Shown here piece by piece: positions 35,260 through 42,543 of a DNA stretch of 64,000 bases (the first letter of the stretch is position 1; the number at the start of each line of letters is the position of its first letter). Source of the DNA: Halococcus qingdaonensis (GTDB taxonomy: Archaea; Halobacteriota; Halobacteria; Halobacteriales; Halococcaceae); assembly GCF_024508235.1 (NCBI RefSeq), contig NZ_CP101943.1:1426001-1490000 (forward strand). Reading direction: 5' to 3'. Below the pieces are notes generated by a model. It had not been told where the DNA came from, did no database searches, and was given only the letters and a program-made list of their open reading frames with translations. The position numbers were made by a program, and so were the translations under genes.

Positions 35260-36019
35260 GGCACTGCTAGATTGAGGTTGAACTGAACGGAGTCCTTCGA
35301 GGCGGTTGGAACGATGCTCGAAGAACTCCAGGTGGAGGTCACGAACTCTCCAGATGTACCGTTTTTGGACGCGGATCGGACGAGCACGCCAGCCTGGCTA
35401 ATCAGGCTGGCGTGCGCTGCTCACGCCGCTGCGGCGTCGTTGGCCGAGTGTCGCGACCTCTACGAGTGGTTCGGCGTCAGCCGAACCCGAGCCGCCATCC
35501 ACCACTGGTACCAGTCCTACGCCGAGCACTACGACCAGGACTTCACCGCCGCACCGGATCGCGTTGCCGTCGATGAGAAACAAATCCAGCTCGAAAACGA
35601 GCAGAACGTCTGGCTCTACGCAGCCATCGACATCGATTCGAAAGTCGTGCTCCATGCACGACTTTCTCAGCATCGCGGGACAGAGCCCGCAACGACGTTT
35701 CTCCGCGAACTCAAAGAGGAACACCGCGTCGGAGATGCGGAGTTCCTCGTCGACGGCATGGGCTACCTGACGGCGCTGGCCAAAACCGACCTTCTCGGCG
35801 ACCTCAACTACACCGACCGTAACATCGTCGAGAAGCTGTTCCAGACCTACACCATGCGCGTCGAGCGATTTCACGAAACGTGGAACGGCAGTCAGCCAGC
35901 GCTCGGCGCTTGGCTGACTGCCTACACCGCCTATTACAACCACTCTCGGAGCCACCAAGCGCTGGAGAACCAGCCGCCGGTCGAAGCACTCGAACTGAAG
36001 GGTTCAATCTAGCAGTGCC
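35260..36019 (+). mobile_element. IS6-family insertion sequence, complete, 760 bp
   Basis: The ends are perfect 16-bp inverted repeats, GGCACTGCTAGATTGA at 35260-35275 and its complement at 36004-36019, enclosing a single transposase gene. IS6 elements usually make an 8-bp target duplication, but the flanks here differ (TAAATAGA on the left, AAACGTTG on the right). This suggests that replicative transposition with an adjacent deletion or inversion has happened, or that the duplication has decayed. The element sits within the reading frame of a small membrane protein gene on the opposite strand. Confidence 0.9.
35314..36012 (+). CDS. IS6-family transposase
   Basis: This 232-residue DDE transposase has the IS6 pattern: an N-terminal helical region with AAIHHWYQSYAEHY, then DDE residues in VAVDEKQIQ, AAIDIDSKVV and MRVERFHETWN, and the C-terminal YYNHSRSHQALENQPPVEAL signature. 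The frame is intact from ATG 35314 to the terminal repeat, so the enzyme could be active. The stop lies inside the right terminal repeat. Confidence 0.93.
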   Translation: MLEELQVEVTNSPDVPFLDADRTSTPAWLIRLACAAHAAAASLAECRDLYEWFGVSRTRAAIHHWYQSYAEHYDQDFTAAPDRVAVDEKQIQLENEQNVWLYAAIDIDSKVVLHARLSQHRGTEPATTFLRELKEEHRVGDAEFLVDGMGYLTALAKTDLLGDLNYTDRNIVEKLFQTYTMRVERFHETWNGSQPALGAWLTAYTAYYNHSRSHQALENQPPVEALELKGSI

Positions 36020-36358
36020 AAACGTTGAGATATCTTCGTTGTCTGAATTGTCATACTCTCGCCGGCTGCTCATGATCCATAGCGCTACAATGGAGAGCGG
36101 TATTGATCCAAATATAGATATGATCCCATATGTGGTGAGTGGATTCTCAATGAATGAAAGCAGACGATAAAGTATCAAGCCGGTTCCGAATATGATGAAT
36201 ACTAAACTGTATTCGAGAAGTCTGATTTCGTTTATCCTGAATGAGCCCATCTCGATTTTCTCCCCTGTATCTCTGGAAATAACAATTTCTATTAGGACAA
36301 TAAACGCTGGTATTATAACGGCGACAAATTGGAGAATAGAGTAAATCGCTTTTTCCAA
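36020..36358 (-). pseudogene. membrane protein gene interrupted by the IS6 element
   Basis: A frame beginning at a TTG (36358) encodes about 113 residues with four predicted helices, including ILQFVAVIIPAFIVLIEIVI and ISIFGSIPLSIVALWIM, then an acidic segment reaching DISTF. It then runs straight into the terminal repeat of the IS element at a codon boundary and on into the transposase antisense. Base composition is AT-rich and codon use differs from the surrounding genome, suggesting acquisition by transfer. The original C-terminus is lost or displaced. No family is recognised. Confidence 0.6.
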
Positions 36359-36440
36359 TCATGATTCGAAGGAACGTTAGACTATGGTAAGAGTGGTTCG
36401 AAATCAACAACCGCTATTCCAGTAGCCGAAACTGATTTTG

Positions 36441-37925
36441 CTAGTTGTCCGGACTGTAGTTCGGCGCTTCGTCGGTGATAACGACGTCGTGGGCGTGGCC
36501 CTCGGTCTGGCCGGCCGCCGAGACGCGGACGAACTCGGAGCGGCGCTTGAACTCGGGGATCGTTTCGGCCCCGACGTAGCCCATCCCGCTTTTCATCCCG
36601 CCGACGAGCTGGAAGAGCTCGCTCTCGACGCTGCCCTTGTACGGTGTCGCGGCCTCGACACCTTCGGGGACGTAGTCCTCGTCCTCGTCGGTGTCCTTGA
36701 GATAGCGCTCGCCACCGCCGGACTGCATCGCACCGACCGAGCCCATCCCCCGGTACTGCTTGTATCGCTTGCCGTTCATCGTCACCACGCGGCCCGGAGC
36801 CTCGTCGGTGCCGGCGAAGTACGACCCGAGCATGACGGCGTCCGCACCCGCCGCGATCGCCTTGATCGCGTCACCCGAGTAGCGGATGCCACCGTCCGCG
36901 ATCACGGGGATGTCGTGTTCGCTGGCGACGTCGGCGACCTGCGCGACGGCGGTGATCTGGGGCATTCCCGTGCCCGTGACCACGCGCGTCGTACAGATCG
37001 AGCCTGGCCCGATGCCGACCTTGATCCCGTCGGCGAACCCGACGAGCGCCTCGGCGGCCTCGCGCGTCCCGACGTTGCCGACCACGACGTCGGCCTCGAC
37101 GCTCTCCTCGATCTCTCGGGCGCTCTCGATGACGTTGCGATTGTGCGCGTGCGCGCAATCGATGAAGAGTACGTCGGCACCGGCCGCGTCGACGGCGGTG
37201 GCGCGCTCGCTCTCGAACGGGCCGACGGCGACGCCGACGCGCAGCCGCCCCGCGTCGTCGCGGGCGGCCGAATCGTACTCGCGGCGCTGGAGGATCCCCT
37301 GCATCGTCACCAGTCCCGTGAGGTGGTTGCCGTCGTCGACGATCGGCACGCGCTCGATCTTGTGCTCGTACATGAGTTCGAGCGCGTTGCGGGCATCGAC
37401 GTCCTCGGGGGCAGTGATGACCTCGTCGGTCATCGCTTCGCGCACCTCGTCACGATCGCCGACTTCCAGATACGGTCGGATGTCGGTCGCGGAGATGATC
37501 CCCAGAACCTCGTCGTCGCCGCTCACGACGGGCGCGCCGCTGACACCCTCCTCTTCCATCATCGCGTCGACCTCTCGGACGGTTTGATCGGGGCTCGCGG
37601 TCACGACCTCGCGGATGACCAGTTCGTCGGCGCGCTTGACGCGATCGACTTCCGCGACGGTCTCCTCGACGTTCATGTTCTGGTGGAGCACGCCGAGCCC
37701 GCCCCGACGCGCCATCGCGATCGCCAGCTCGCTCTCGGTGACGGTGTCCATCGCGGCCGAAAGCACGGGGACGGAGAGTTCGACCGACGTCGAGACGCGG
37801 CTCGCGGTGTCTGCGTCGTCGGGTTCGACACGGCTCTCCTTCGGGCGGAGCAGGACGTCGTCGAACGTGAGCGCTTCGGGCACGCGGAGTTTCTCGGAGA
37901 ACGGCTCCGAACGATTAGTCGCCAT
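36441..37925 (-). CDS. guaB: IMP dehydrogenase
   Basis: This 494-residue TIM-barrel enzyme has the tandem CBS domains (about 100-215) inserted as usual. Catalytic Cys is in GPGSICTTR, and the mobile flap region carries [18 protein letters not shown]. It oxidises IMP to XMP, the first committed step to GMP. The N-terminus FDDVLLRP and the C-terminal [11 protein letters not shown] segments are family-typical. Position just right of the AT-rich patch marks the return to normal chromosomal composition. Confidence 0.96.
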   Translation of the reverse strand: MATNRSEPFSEKLRVPEALTFDDVLLRPKESRVEPDDADTASRVSTSVELSVPVLSAAMDTVTESELAIAMARRGGLGVLHQNMNVEETVAEVDRVKRADELVIREVVTASPDQTVREVDAMMEEEGVSGAPVVSGDDEVLGIISATDIRPYLEVGDRDEVREAMTDEVITAPEDVDARNALELMYEHKIERVPIVDDGNHLTGLVTMQGILQRREYDSAARDDAGRLRVGVAVGPFESERATAVDAAGADVLFIDCAHAHNRNVIESAREIEESVEADVVVGNVGTREAAEALVGFADGIKVGIGPGSICTTRVVTGTGMPQITAVAQVADVASEHDIPVIADGGIRYSGDAIKAIAAGADAVMLGSYFAGTDEAPGRVVTMNGKRYKQYRGMGSVGAMQSGGGERYLKDTDEDEDYVPEGVEAATPYKGSVESELFQLVGGMKSGMGYVGAETIPEFKRRSEFVRVSAAGQTEGHAHDVVITDEAPNYSPDN

Positions 37926-38234
37926 GTAATCGGTGTGGGACCCCGAATCAAAAACGTTCCGAGAGACCCGGAACTATGCCGATCGTTCATGGGGTTCGTG
38001 TGGTCGCGTCTCACAGAACGCTTATGATTGTAACAGTAGTTGTTCGTGTATGGACGTCGCCAGTCCGCCAACCGCACGCATCGCCGCCCCGACGACCCTC
38101 GATACCGCGGTCGCCTCGATTTTTACAGCGGCATGCAAACTCACGCTGGCGACGCGAGTCACGAACGGCTGGCGCAGTTCCCCGAACCGTGACTCACACC
38201 ACCCGTCGGCTCCGGGAAAGAGCCACGCTTCGCC
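37926..38234. other. intergenic region, no supported gene
   Basis: These 309 bp lie between divergently read guaB and the DUF5794 gene. A plus-strand frame from about 38050 would give a 63-residue Ala/Thr/Ser-rich product without recognisable motifs or a stable codon pattern, so it is not called. The AT-rich stretch near 38021-38045, with TTATGATTGTAACAGTAGTT, probably holds a promoter. Confidence 0.45.
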
Positions 38235-39065
38235 GTGAGTCACTCCCAACACCCGGTCGCGCTCCGCCTCGAGCAGCGCGTCGGCGGCGCGGCCCGCCTG
38301 CTGGCGACCGTGATGGCGCTCCCGCTCGTCGACGGTATCTTCCCCGCGATGGTGCTCGCGGGCGCGCTCTCCGATCCGATCGGCATCCTCGAGGTCGGGC
38401 TGCTGGTCTTCGGTGGCAGCGCGACCGTCGCGGTGATCCTCGCCGAGATGAGCGGCAGCCGCCGCGAGCGCGTCGAGACGACGCTCGCCGTCGGCGTGGT
38501 CGTCCTCGTGCTCGCCGGCGTCGAGGCGGCGCTCGCACCGACGATCGAGAGCCTGCTCGATCTCGTCGTGTTCGAGCGGTTCGCCGCGCTGGTCATCCTC
38601 GCGATCGCCGCCAAGACCGCGAGCGCGCGCGTCGGCGAATATCTCCCGCGCCCGGCGGTCATCGTCGGATTGGGGATGGTCGCGAGCCTCGACCCCGCGA
38701 ACGCACAGCTCGTCCTGGTGCCCGACCCCACCCTCGTTCTCCGGGGCGTGGCGGCCGCCGGAACGGGCGTGGCCTTCGCGCTCGCGGTCGCCGTCACCAG
38801 TCCGTGGCTGCACGATGCCGTGGATATCGATCGATTCCGCTTCGGTAGCGCGGTCGCGCTCGGCGTGCTCGGGCTCTCGGTGCTCGGGCTCGTTCCCGAC
38901 GACGCACCGCTCGCGCTGGCGGTACTCGGGGTCACGACGCTGCTCGCGTTCGACCCCGGCGAGGTCGACGAAGAATCGGGCGAGGCAACGGCCGAGGAGA
39001 CCGCGGCGAGCACGACGGCCGACGAGGAGACCGACATCGGTCCCGATCGCGCACCCTGGTTGTAA
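38235..39065 (+). CDS. DUF5794 membrane protein
   Basis: This 276-residue protein starts at a GTG and has seven or so hydrophobic helices (for example GIFPAMVLAGAL and GVVVLVLAGVEAAL), and a long acidic C-terminal tail of about 40 residues rich in Glu, Thr and Ala. The arrangement matches the haloarchaea-specific DUF5794 family. It is followed after 32 bp by a DUF5795 gene, a linkage seen as typical of these two families, so a joint function at the membrane is likely but undefined. Confidence 0.85.
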   Translation: MSHSQHPVALRLEQRVGGAARLLATVMALPLVDGIFPAMVLAGALSDPIGILEVGLLVFGGSATVAVILAEMSGSRRERVETTLAVGVVVLVLAGVEAALAPTIESLLDLVVFERFAALVILAIAAKTASARVGEYLPRPAVIVGLGMVASLDPANAQLVLVPDPTLVLRGVAAAGTGVAFALAVAVTSPWLHDAVDIDRFRFGSAVALGVLGLSVLGLVPDDAPLALAVLGVTTLLAFDPGEVDEESGEATAEETAASTTADEETDIGPDRAPWL

Positions 39066-39097
39066 GGGTTTAGGGTTCTCGTCCACAAACGCCGCGC

Positions 39098-39325
39098 ATG
39101 GCTGACAACCGCGTCGTCGAGGGACGGATGGTCACGCCGGAAGCGCTCGCCGAACTCATCGAGGGCGACGACGTGATGGATGCCGAACCGATAACCGACG
39201 CCGACCGCGACTGTCCGGAGTGTGGCGGCGACGTGCTCGAAGTCGGCTACATGCCGTCGATCACCGAGTTCGTCACCGGCCAGAAGTGCCAGGACTGTGA
39301 CTGGAGCACGACCGATCGCGAGTAG
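39098..39325 (+). CDS. DUF5795 zinc-ribbon protein, 75 aa
   Basis: This 75-residue protein has two CxxC pairs, DCPECGGDVLE and KCQDCDWSTT, spaced as a zinc ribbon, after an acidic N-terminal half. It belongs to the haloarchaeal DUF5795 family and lies just downstream of DUF5794 on the same strand. A nucleic acid or protein-binding role is possible. The gene ends 43 bp before tRNA-Trp. Confidence 0.85.
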   Translation: MADNRVVEGRMVTPEALAELIEGDDVMDAEPITDADRDCPECGGDVLEVGYMPSITEFVTGQKCQDCDWSTTDRE

Positions 39326-39368
39326 CAACCGAAATGGGTTTAGGTGGTTTCGTTCTATGGTGGGCCAC

Positions 39369-39545
39369 GGGGTCGTGGCCAAGTCAGGTATGGCGACTGA
39401 CTCCAGAGGCACCGCGCCCGGGACGACACTCCAGACTGATATACAGAGCGGCCGACTGATCATCGCCCGCCGTGACGACCCTCTGGAGGACCGAGGCGCG
39501 ACCGGAGATATCAGTCGATCGGGGGTTCAAATCCCTCCGACCCCA
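39369..39545 (+). tRNA. trnW: tRNA-Trp (anticodon CCA) with a 103-nt intron
   Basis: Exon 1 (39369-39406) gives the acceptor strand GGGGTCG, D arm GCCA/TGGC, 5' anticodon stem ACTGA and loop CTCCAG. Exon 2 (39510-39545) gives the 3' stem TCAGT, variable CGATC, T arm GGGGG-TTCAAAT-CCCTC, acceptor CGACCCC and discriminator A. The split falls after position 37, the standard archaeal site. The joined RNA is 74 nt and CCA is not encoded. The intron length and sequence agree with the well-known haloarchaeal tRNA-Trp intron. Confidence 0.95.
39407..39509 (+). ncRNA. tRNA-Trp intron, box C/D guide RNA
   Basis: The 103-nt intron contains box D-like CTGA at 39436-39439 and 39456-39459 and a box C-like GTGACGA at 39472-39478. 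In studied haloarchaea this intron acts as a box C/D RNA guiding 2'-O-methylation of C34 and U39 of its own pre-tRNA, and is circularised after splicing. The sequence keeps the same layout, so the same function is expected. Confidence 0.85.
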
Positions 39546-39675
39546 CTTGCTGCGGCGAGCAACTCCGCGAGCCGCAGCAATGGAACGTGGAGGGTTTGAA
39601 GCAGAGAAGTCGAAACCTGCGAGCGAAGCGAGCAGGTCCGTCTTCGCGTGGTTCACAATCCCTCCGACCCCACTT
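39530..39675. repeat. direct repeat of the tRNA-Trp 3' end (att-like)
   Basis: The 19-bp AATCCCTCCGACCCCACTT at 39530-39548 (tRNA 3' end) recurs exactly at 39657-39675, with similarity extending leftwards to GGTTCA plus one extra base in the second copy. The copies are 127 bp apart. Such duplications arise when an integrative element recombines into the 3' end of a tRNA gene. Between them lie a 10-bp hairpin (39547-39556 with 39571-39580) and a short GC-rich spacer, with no integrase. Confidence 0.75.
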
Positions 39676-39958
39676 TTGCCGTCTGAGAAAACGTCAGAAT
39701 CGTCGAGCTGCGCGTTCGTGATCGTGGGAGAAAAACCGTCCGATCGCCGTTACGGGTCGAGATGTTCGGTGTTGCTCTCCTCTGCGGTGTAGCTGAGAGC
39801 GAGCGCACGCCGGAGCCGCCGGAAGGGATGTCTTATTGTCGTCATGTCGTCTGACGCATGTCACTGTTTCACAGTATCCGTAATAAACTTTGTGTCGATC
39901 CGACGGATCCGATCGGTCGTTTGGCAACCCTCATTGGCGTCGCGCGAGTGGTTGTCGT
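39546..39958. other. intergenic region after tRNA-Trp
   Basis: These 413 bp hold the att-like repeat, a perfect 10-bp hairpin directly after the tRNA (39547-39580) and an imperfect hairpin around 39617-39639 with arms CCTGC and GCAGG. Frames that run antisense through the tRNA end give Arg/Pro-rich artefacts only. The last 250 bp show nothing recognisable apart from AT-rich promoter-like DNA near 39870-39895 in front of the polymerase gene. Confidence 0.5.
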
Positions 39959-41254
39959 ATGGTCGAACACGGCGGACAGCGTCTGCCAGGCGTCGACGAC
40001 GGCGCGCCCCGCATCGTGTTCCACGTGGACATGGACTGCTTCTACGCCGCCTGCGAGCGCCGCCGCAAGCCCGGCCTCCAAGACGAGCCCGTCGTCGTCG
40101 GAATGGGTTACGAGGCCGGCGAGAGCCACGGCGCGGTCGCCACCGCGAGCTACGAGGCTCGCGCCCACGGGATCGAGAGCGCACAGGCCATCTCGACGGC
40201 GCTCGACCGCCTCCCCCGCGTCGAGGATGCGAGCGCGGACGAACCCGCCGGCCACTATCTCCCCGTCGATCTCGACTACTACGAGACGGTGGGCGAGGAA
40301 GTGCGAGACATCCTCCACGACTGCGCCGACGTCGTCCGCGAGGTGAGCATCGACGAGGCGGCGCTCGACGTCACCGAACAGACATCGTGGCAGCGCGTCG
40401 ACGGCCGAACGCTCGCCGAGGGCTACGCCCGTCACATCAAAGAGCGCATCCTCCAGGAAGTAGGCGTCGTCGCGAGCATCGGCATCGCACCGAACATGAG
40501 CGCCGCGAAAGTCGCCGCCGACAGCGAGAAACCCGACGGACTCACGACCGTCGAACCCGGCGACGTGGCCGAGTTCTTCGCGCCACTCGACGTCGAGGAC
40601 GTCCACGGCGTCGGTCCCGTCACCGCTCGCGAACTTCGCGAGATGGGTATCGAGACGGCGGGCGATCTCGCGGCGGCCGACCCGAGCAGACTCGACGAGC
40701 GCTTCGGCGAGCGCGGCCGCGAGATCCGTTCGTTCGCCCGCGGCGACGATACCCGCCAGGTGACGCCCGTCGGTCGCCCGAAGAGCCTCTCGAGCGAGTC
40801 GGCGTTCACCGATGCCACCGACGATATGGGTGCGCTCCGCGAACGCGTCGCGGCACTCGCGACCGCTGTCGCCGAGCGCGCCGACCGCGAGGACGCGCTC
40901 TATCGTACCATCGGGATCAAGGTCGTCACGCCGCCGTTCGACGTCAACACCCGCGCGCGCTCGCTGCCCGGGCCGGTGGCCGACGCCGATCTCGTCTCCG
41001 AGGTCGCGCTCGATCTCCTGAATGAGTTCGACGACGCCACGGTCAGGAAAGTCGGCGTCAGAGTGTCGAACCTCGCCTTCGCGACCGGCGAGCAGGCCAG
41101 CCTCGACGGCTTCGAGTCGGCGACTCGCGAACGAGCCGACGGCGGCACCGGACGATCCAGGGAGACGGGTAGCGACGAGCCAGCCGATCGGTCGGAATCG
41201 CCCGCCGAACCGACCGACGGCCAGGCGCACTTCGACGACTTCGCGGAGGAATAA
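39959..41254 (+). CDS. dinB: Y-family DNA polymerase IV (DinB/Dbh type)
   Basis: This 431-residue enzyme has the catalytic acidic residues in VFHVDMDCFYAACE (Asp24) and REVSIDEAALDV (Asp132, Glu133), an HhH thumb with DVHGVGPVTARELREMG, and the little-finger domain. The C-terminus carries two PCNA-interaction-like motifs, QASLDGF around residue 380 and a terminal QAHFDDF. It is a translesion polymerase recruited to stalled forks. The ATG at 39959 is preferred over a start 69 bp upstream because the extra residues lack family similarity. Confidence 0.94.
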   Translation: MVEHGGQRLPGVDDGAPRIVFHVDMDCFYAACERRRKPGLQDEPVVVGMGYEAGESHGAVATASYEARAHGIESAQAISTALDRLPRVEDASADEPAGHYLPVDLDYYETVGEEVRDILHDCADVVREVSIDEAALDVTEQTSWQRVDGRTLAEGYARHIKERILQEVGVVASIGIAPNMSAAKVAADSEKPDGLTTVEPGDVAEFFAPLDVEDVHGVGPVTARELREMGIETAGDLAAADPSRLDERFGERGREIRSFARGDDTRQVTPVGRPKSLSSESAFTDATDDMGALRERVAALATAVAERADREDALYRTIGIKVVTPPFDVNTRARSLPGPVADADLVSEVALDLLNEFDDATVRKVGVRVSNLAFATGEQASLDGFESATRERADGGTGRSRETGSDEPADRSESPAEPTDGQAHFDDFAEE

Positions 41255-41290
41255 ACAAGCTACAAACCGGCCACCATCCAAGCCCGAGTC

Positions 41291-41848
41291 ATGGAGTTTC
41301 GCGCGCGCAATTACGTGCCAGCGCTGACAGGAGTGCTCTCGCTGATCTCGCTCGGGCTCGTCTTCGGAGCCGTCCTTGGGCTGTTCGATGGAGCCCTCCC
41401 CCGGGCACCGACGGCGGTGCTCGACGCCATCCCCACGGTGAACGCCCTCGTCAGCGCGCTCGCTATCGTCACCATCGCGACCGGCTGGCGGGCGATCAGA
41501 CGCGGCGCGGTCGCCCGCCACCGCGCACTGATGGGCGTCTCGCTCGTGCTGTTCGTCACCTTCCTGGTGCTCTATCTCTACCGCGTCTCGCTGCTCGGGC
41601 CGGCACCGTTCCCCGGCCCCGAGACGATCTATCGGTTCGTCTATCTGCCGGTGCTCGCGATCCACATCTCGCTCGCCATCGTCTGTATCCCGCTGCTCTA
41701 CTACGTCCTCCTGCTTGCGCTCACCCGACCGATCGCGGCGCTCCCGGAGACGAACCATCCGCGTGTCGGTCGCGTCGCCGCCTCGCTCTGGATGATCTCG
41801 TTCGCGCTCGGCATCGTCGTCTATCTGCTGTCGTACATCATCTACTGA
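41291..41848 (+). CDS. DUF420 membrane protein, second copy
   Basis: This 185-residue protein with about five helices is a paralogue of the 3739-4347 gene. It has the same RRGAVARHRALMG loop, the FVYLPVLAIHI helix with its membrane His and the NHPRVGRVAASLWM loop. The family includes CtaM/YozB, an assembly factor for heme-copper oxidases. Located 36 bp after dinB on the same strand, away from oxidase genes, it may serve a different oxidase. The start is the ATG at 41291. Confidence 0.83.
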   Translation: MEFRARNYVPALTGVLSLISLGLVFGAVLGLFDGALPRAPTAVLDAIPTVNALVSALAIVTIATGWRAIRRGAVARHRALMGVSLVLFVTFLVLYLYRVSLLGPAPFPGPETIYRFVYLPVLAIHISLAIVCIPLLYYVLLLALTRPIAALPETNHPRVGRVAASLWMISFALGIVVYLLSYIIY

Positions 41849-41913
41849 CGGTTTTTGCTCCCGCTATCGATCGAAATCCGCACGCATTTGTTCGCAGCGG
41901 CCGGACGCCCGCC

Positions 41914-42537
41914 GTGCAAAACGTCACCGATCGCACGAGCAACCCCTTCGGCATGCGTCCGCCCTGCGACCGGTTCGTGCCCGGCTACGGCGACGCGAAC
42001 GCGGCGCTCCATCTCGTCGGCGACCATCCCGGCGTCCACGGCGGGCTCGACACGGAGGTTCCGTTCACGAACGCCGCCGGCCGTCGCCTGCTTTCGATCT
42101 TCGCCGACGTGGGGCTGATTGACGACCCCGACGCCGACGCCCCCACCCTCGACGATCTGTATCTCTCCTATCTCCACCTCTGTGCCGGCGAGCCGACGCC
42201 GGAGTCGTACGCCGACTGCGAGCGCTTCTTCGACGCCGAGCTCCGCGCCATCGGCGCGCACGTCCTGCTTCCCGTCGGCGAGCGCGCGACCGAGCAGATC
42301 CTGCAGACCTACACCGCCCGGACCCCGCCGCAGCCGCTGGCGATGGAGGACCTCCACGCCACCGAACTCCGCGGCAGCGGCTGGCTCGTCGTCCCGATCG
42401 TCGATCCACGGGACTGGACCGACGACCACGCCGACCGGCTGCGCGAGTCACTCGAAACGCTGCTGGCCACCGACTACCGCCGCGAGGCCGAACTCGGGCG
42501 GTTCATGCCCGGCGACGAGCCGTATATCGTCCGCTGA
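41914..42537 (+). CDS. uracil-DNA glycosylase superfamily protein
   Basis: This 207-residue protein starts at a GTG. The N-terminal FVPGYGDANAALHLVGDHPGVHGG resembles the GxxPG/GEAPG(D) active-site loop of UDG superfamily enzymes (with DHPG replacing EAPG), and the C-terminal half keeps the alpha/beta UDG fold with HVLLPVGERATEQIL. The cysteines of Fe-S UDGs are few here. The substitutions at the catalytic loop leave glycosylase activity uncertain. It lies downstream of DUF420 on the same strand. Confidence 0.72.
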   Translation: MQNVTDRTSNPFGMRPPCDRFVPGYGDANAALHLVGDHPGVHGGLDTEVPFTNAAGRRLLSIFADVGLIDDPDADAPTLDDLYLSYLHLCAGEPTPESYADCERFFDAELRAIGAHVLLPVGERATEQILQTYTARTPPQPLAMEDLHATELRGSGWLVVPIVDPRDWTDDHADRLRESLETLLATDYRREAELGRFMPGDEPYIVR

Positions 42538-42543
42538 TCGGGC

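Noticed and set aside
37933-38238. Possible 63-residue protein from ATG near 38050
   Set aside because: No motif, unstable codon pattern and located between divergent promoters.
39384-39656. Minus-strand ORF with GRRDLNPR, resembling an annotated peptide
   Set aside because: It is antisense to tRNA-Trp exon 2 and part of its intron; no start or motif supports a gene.
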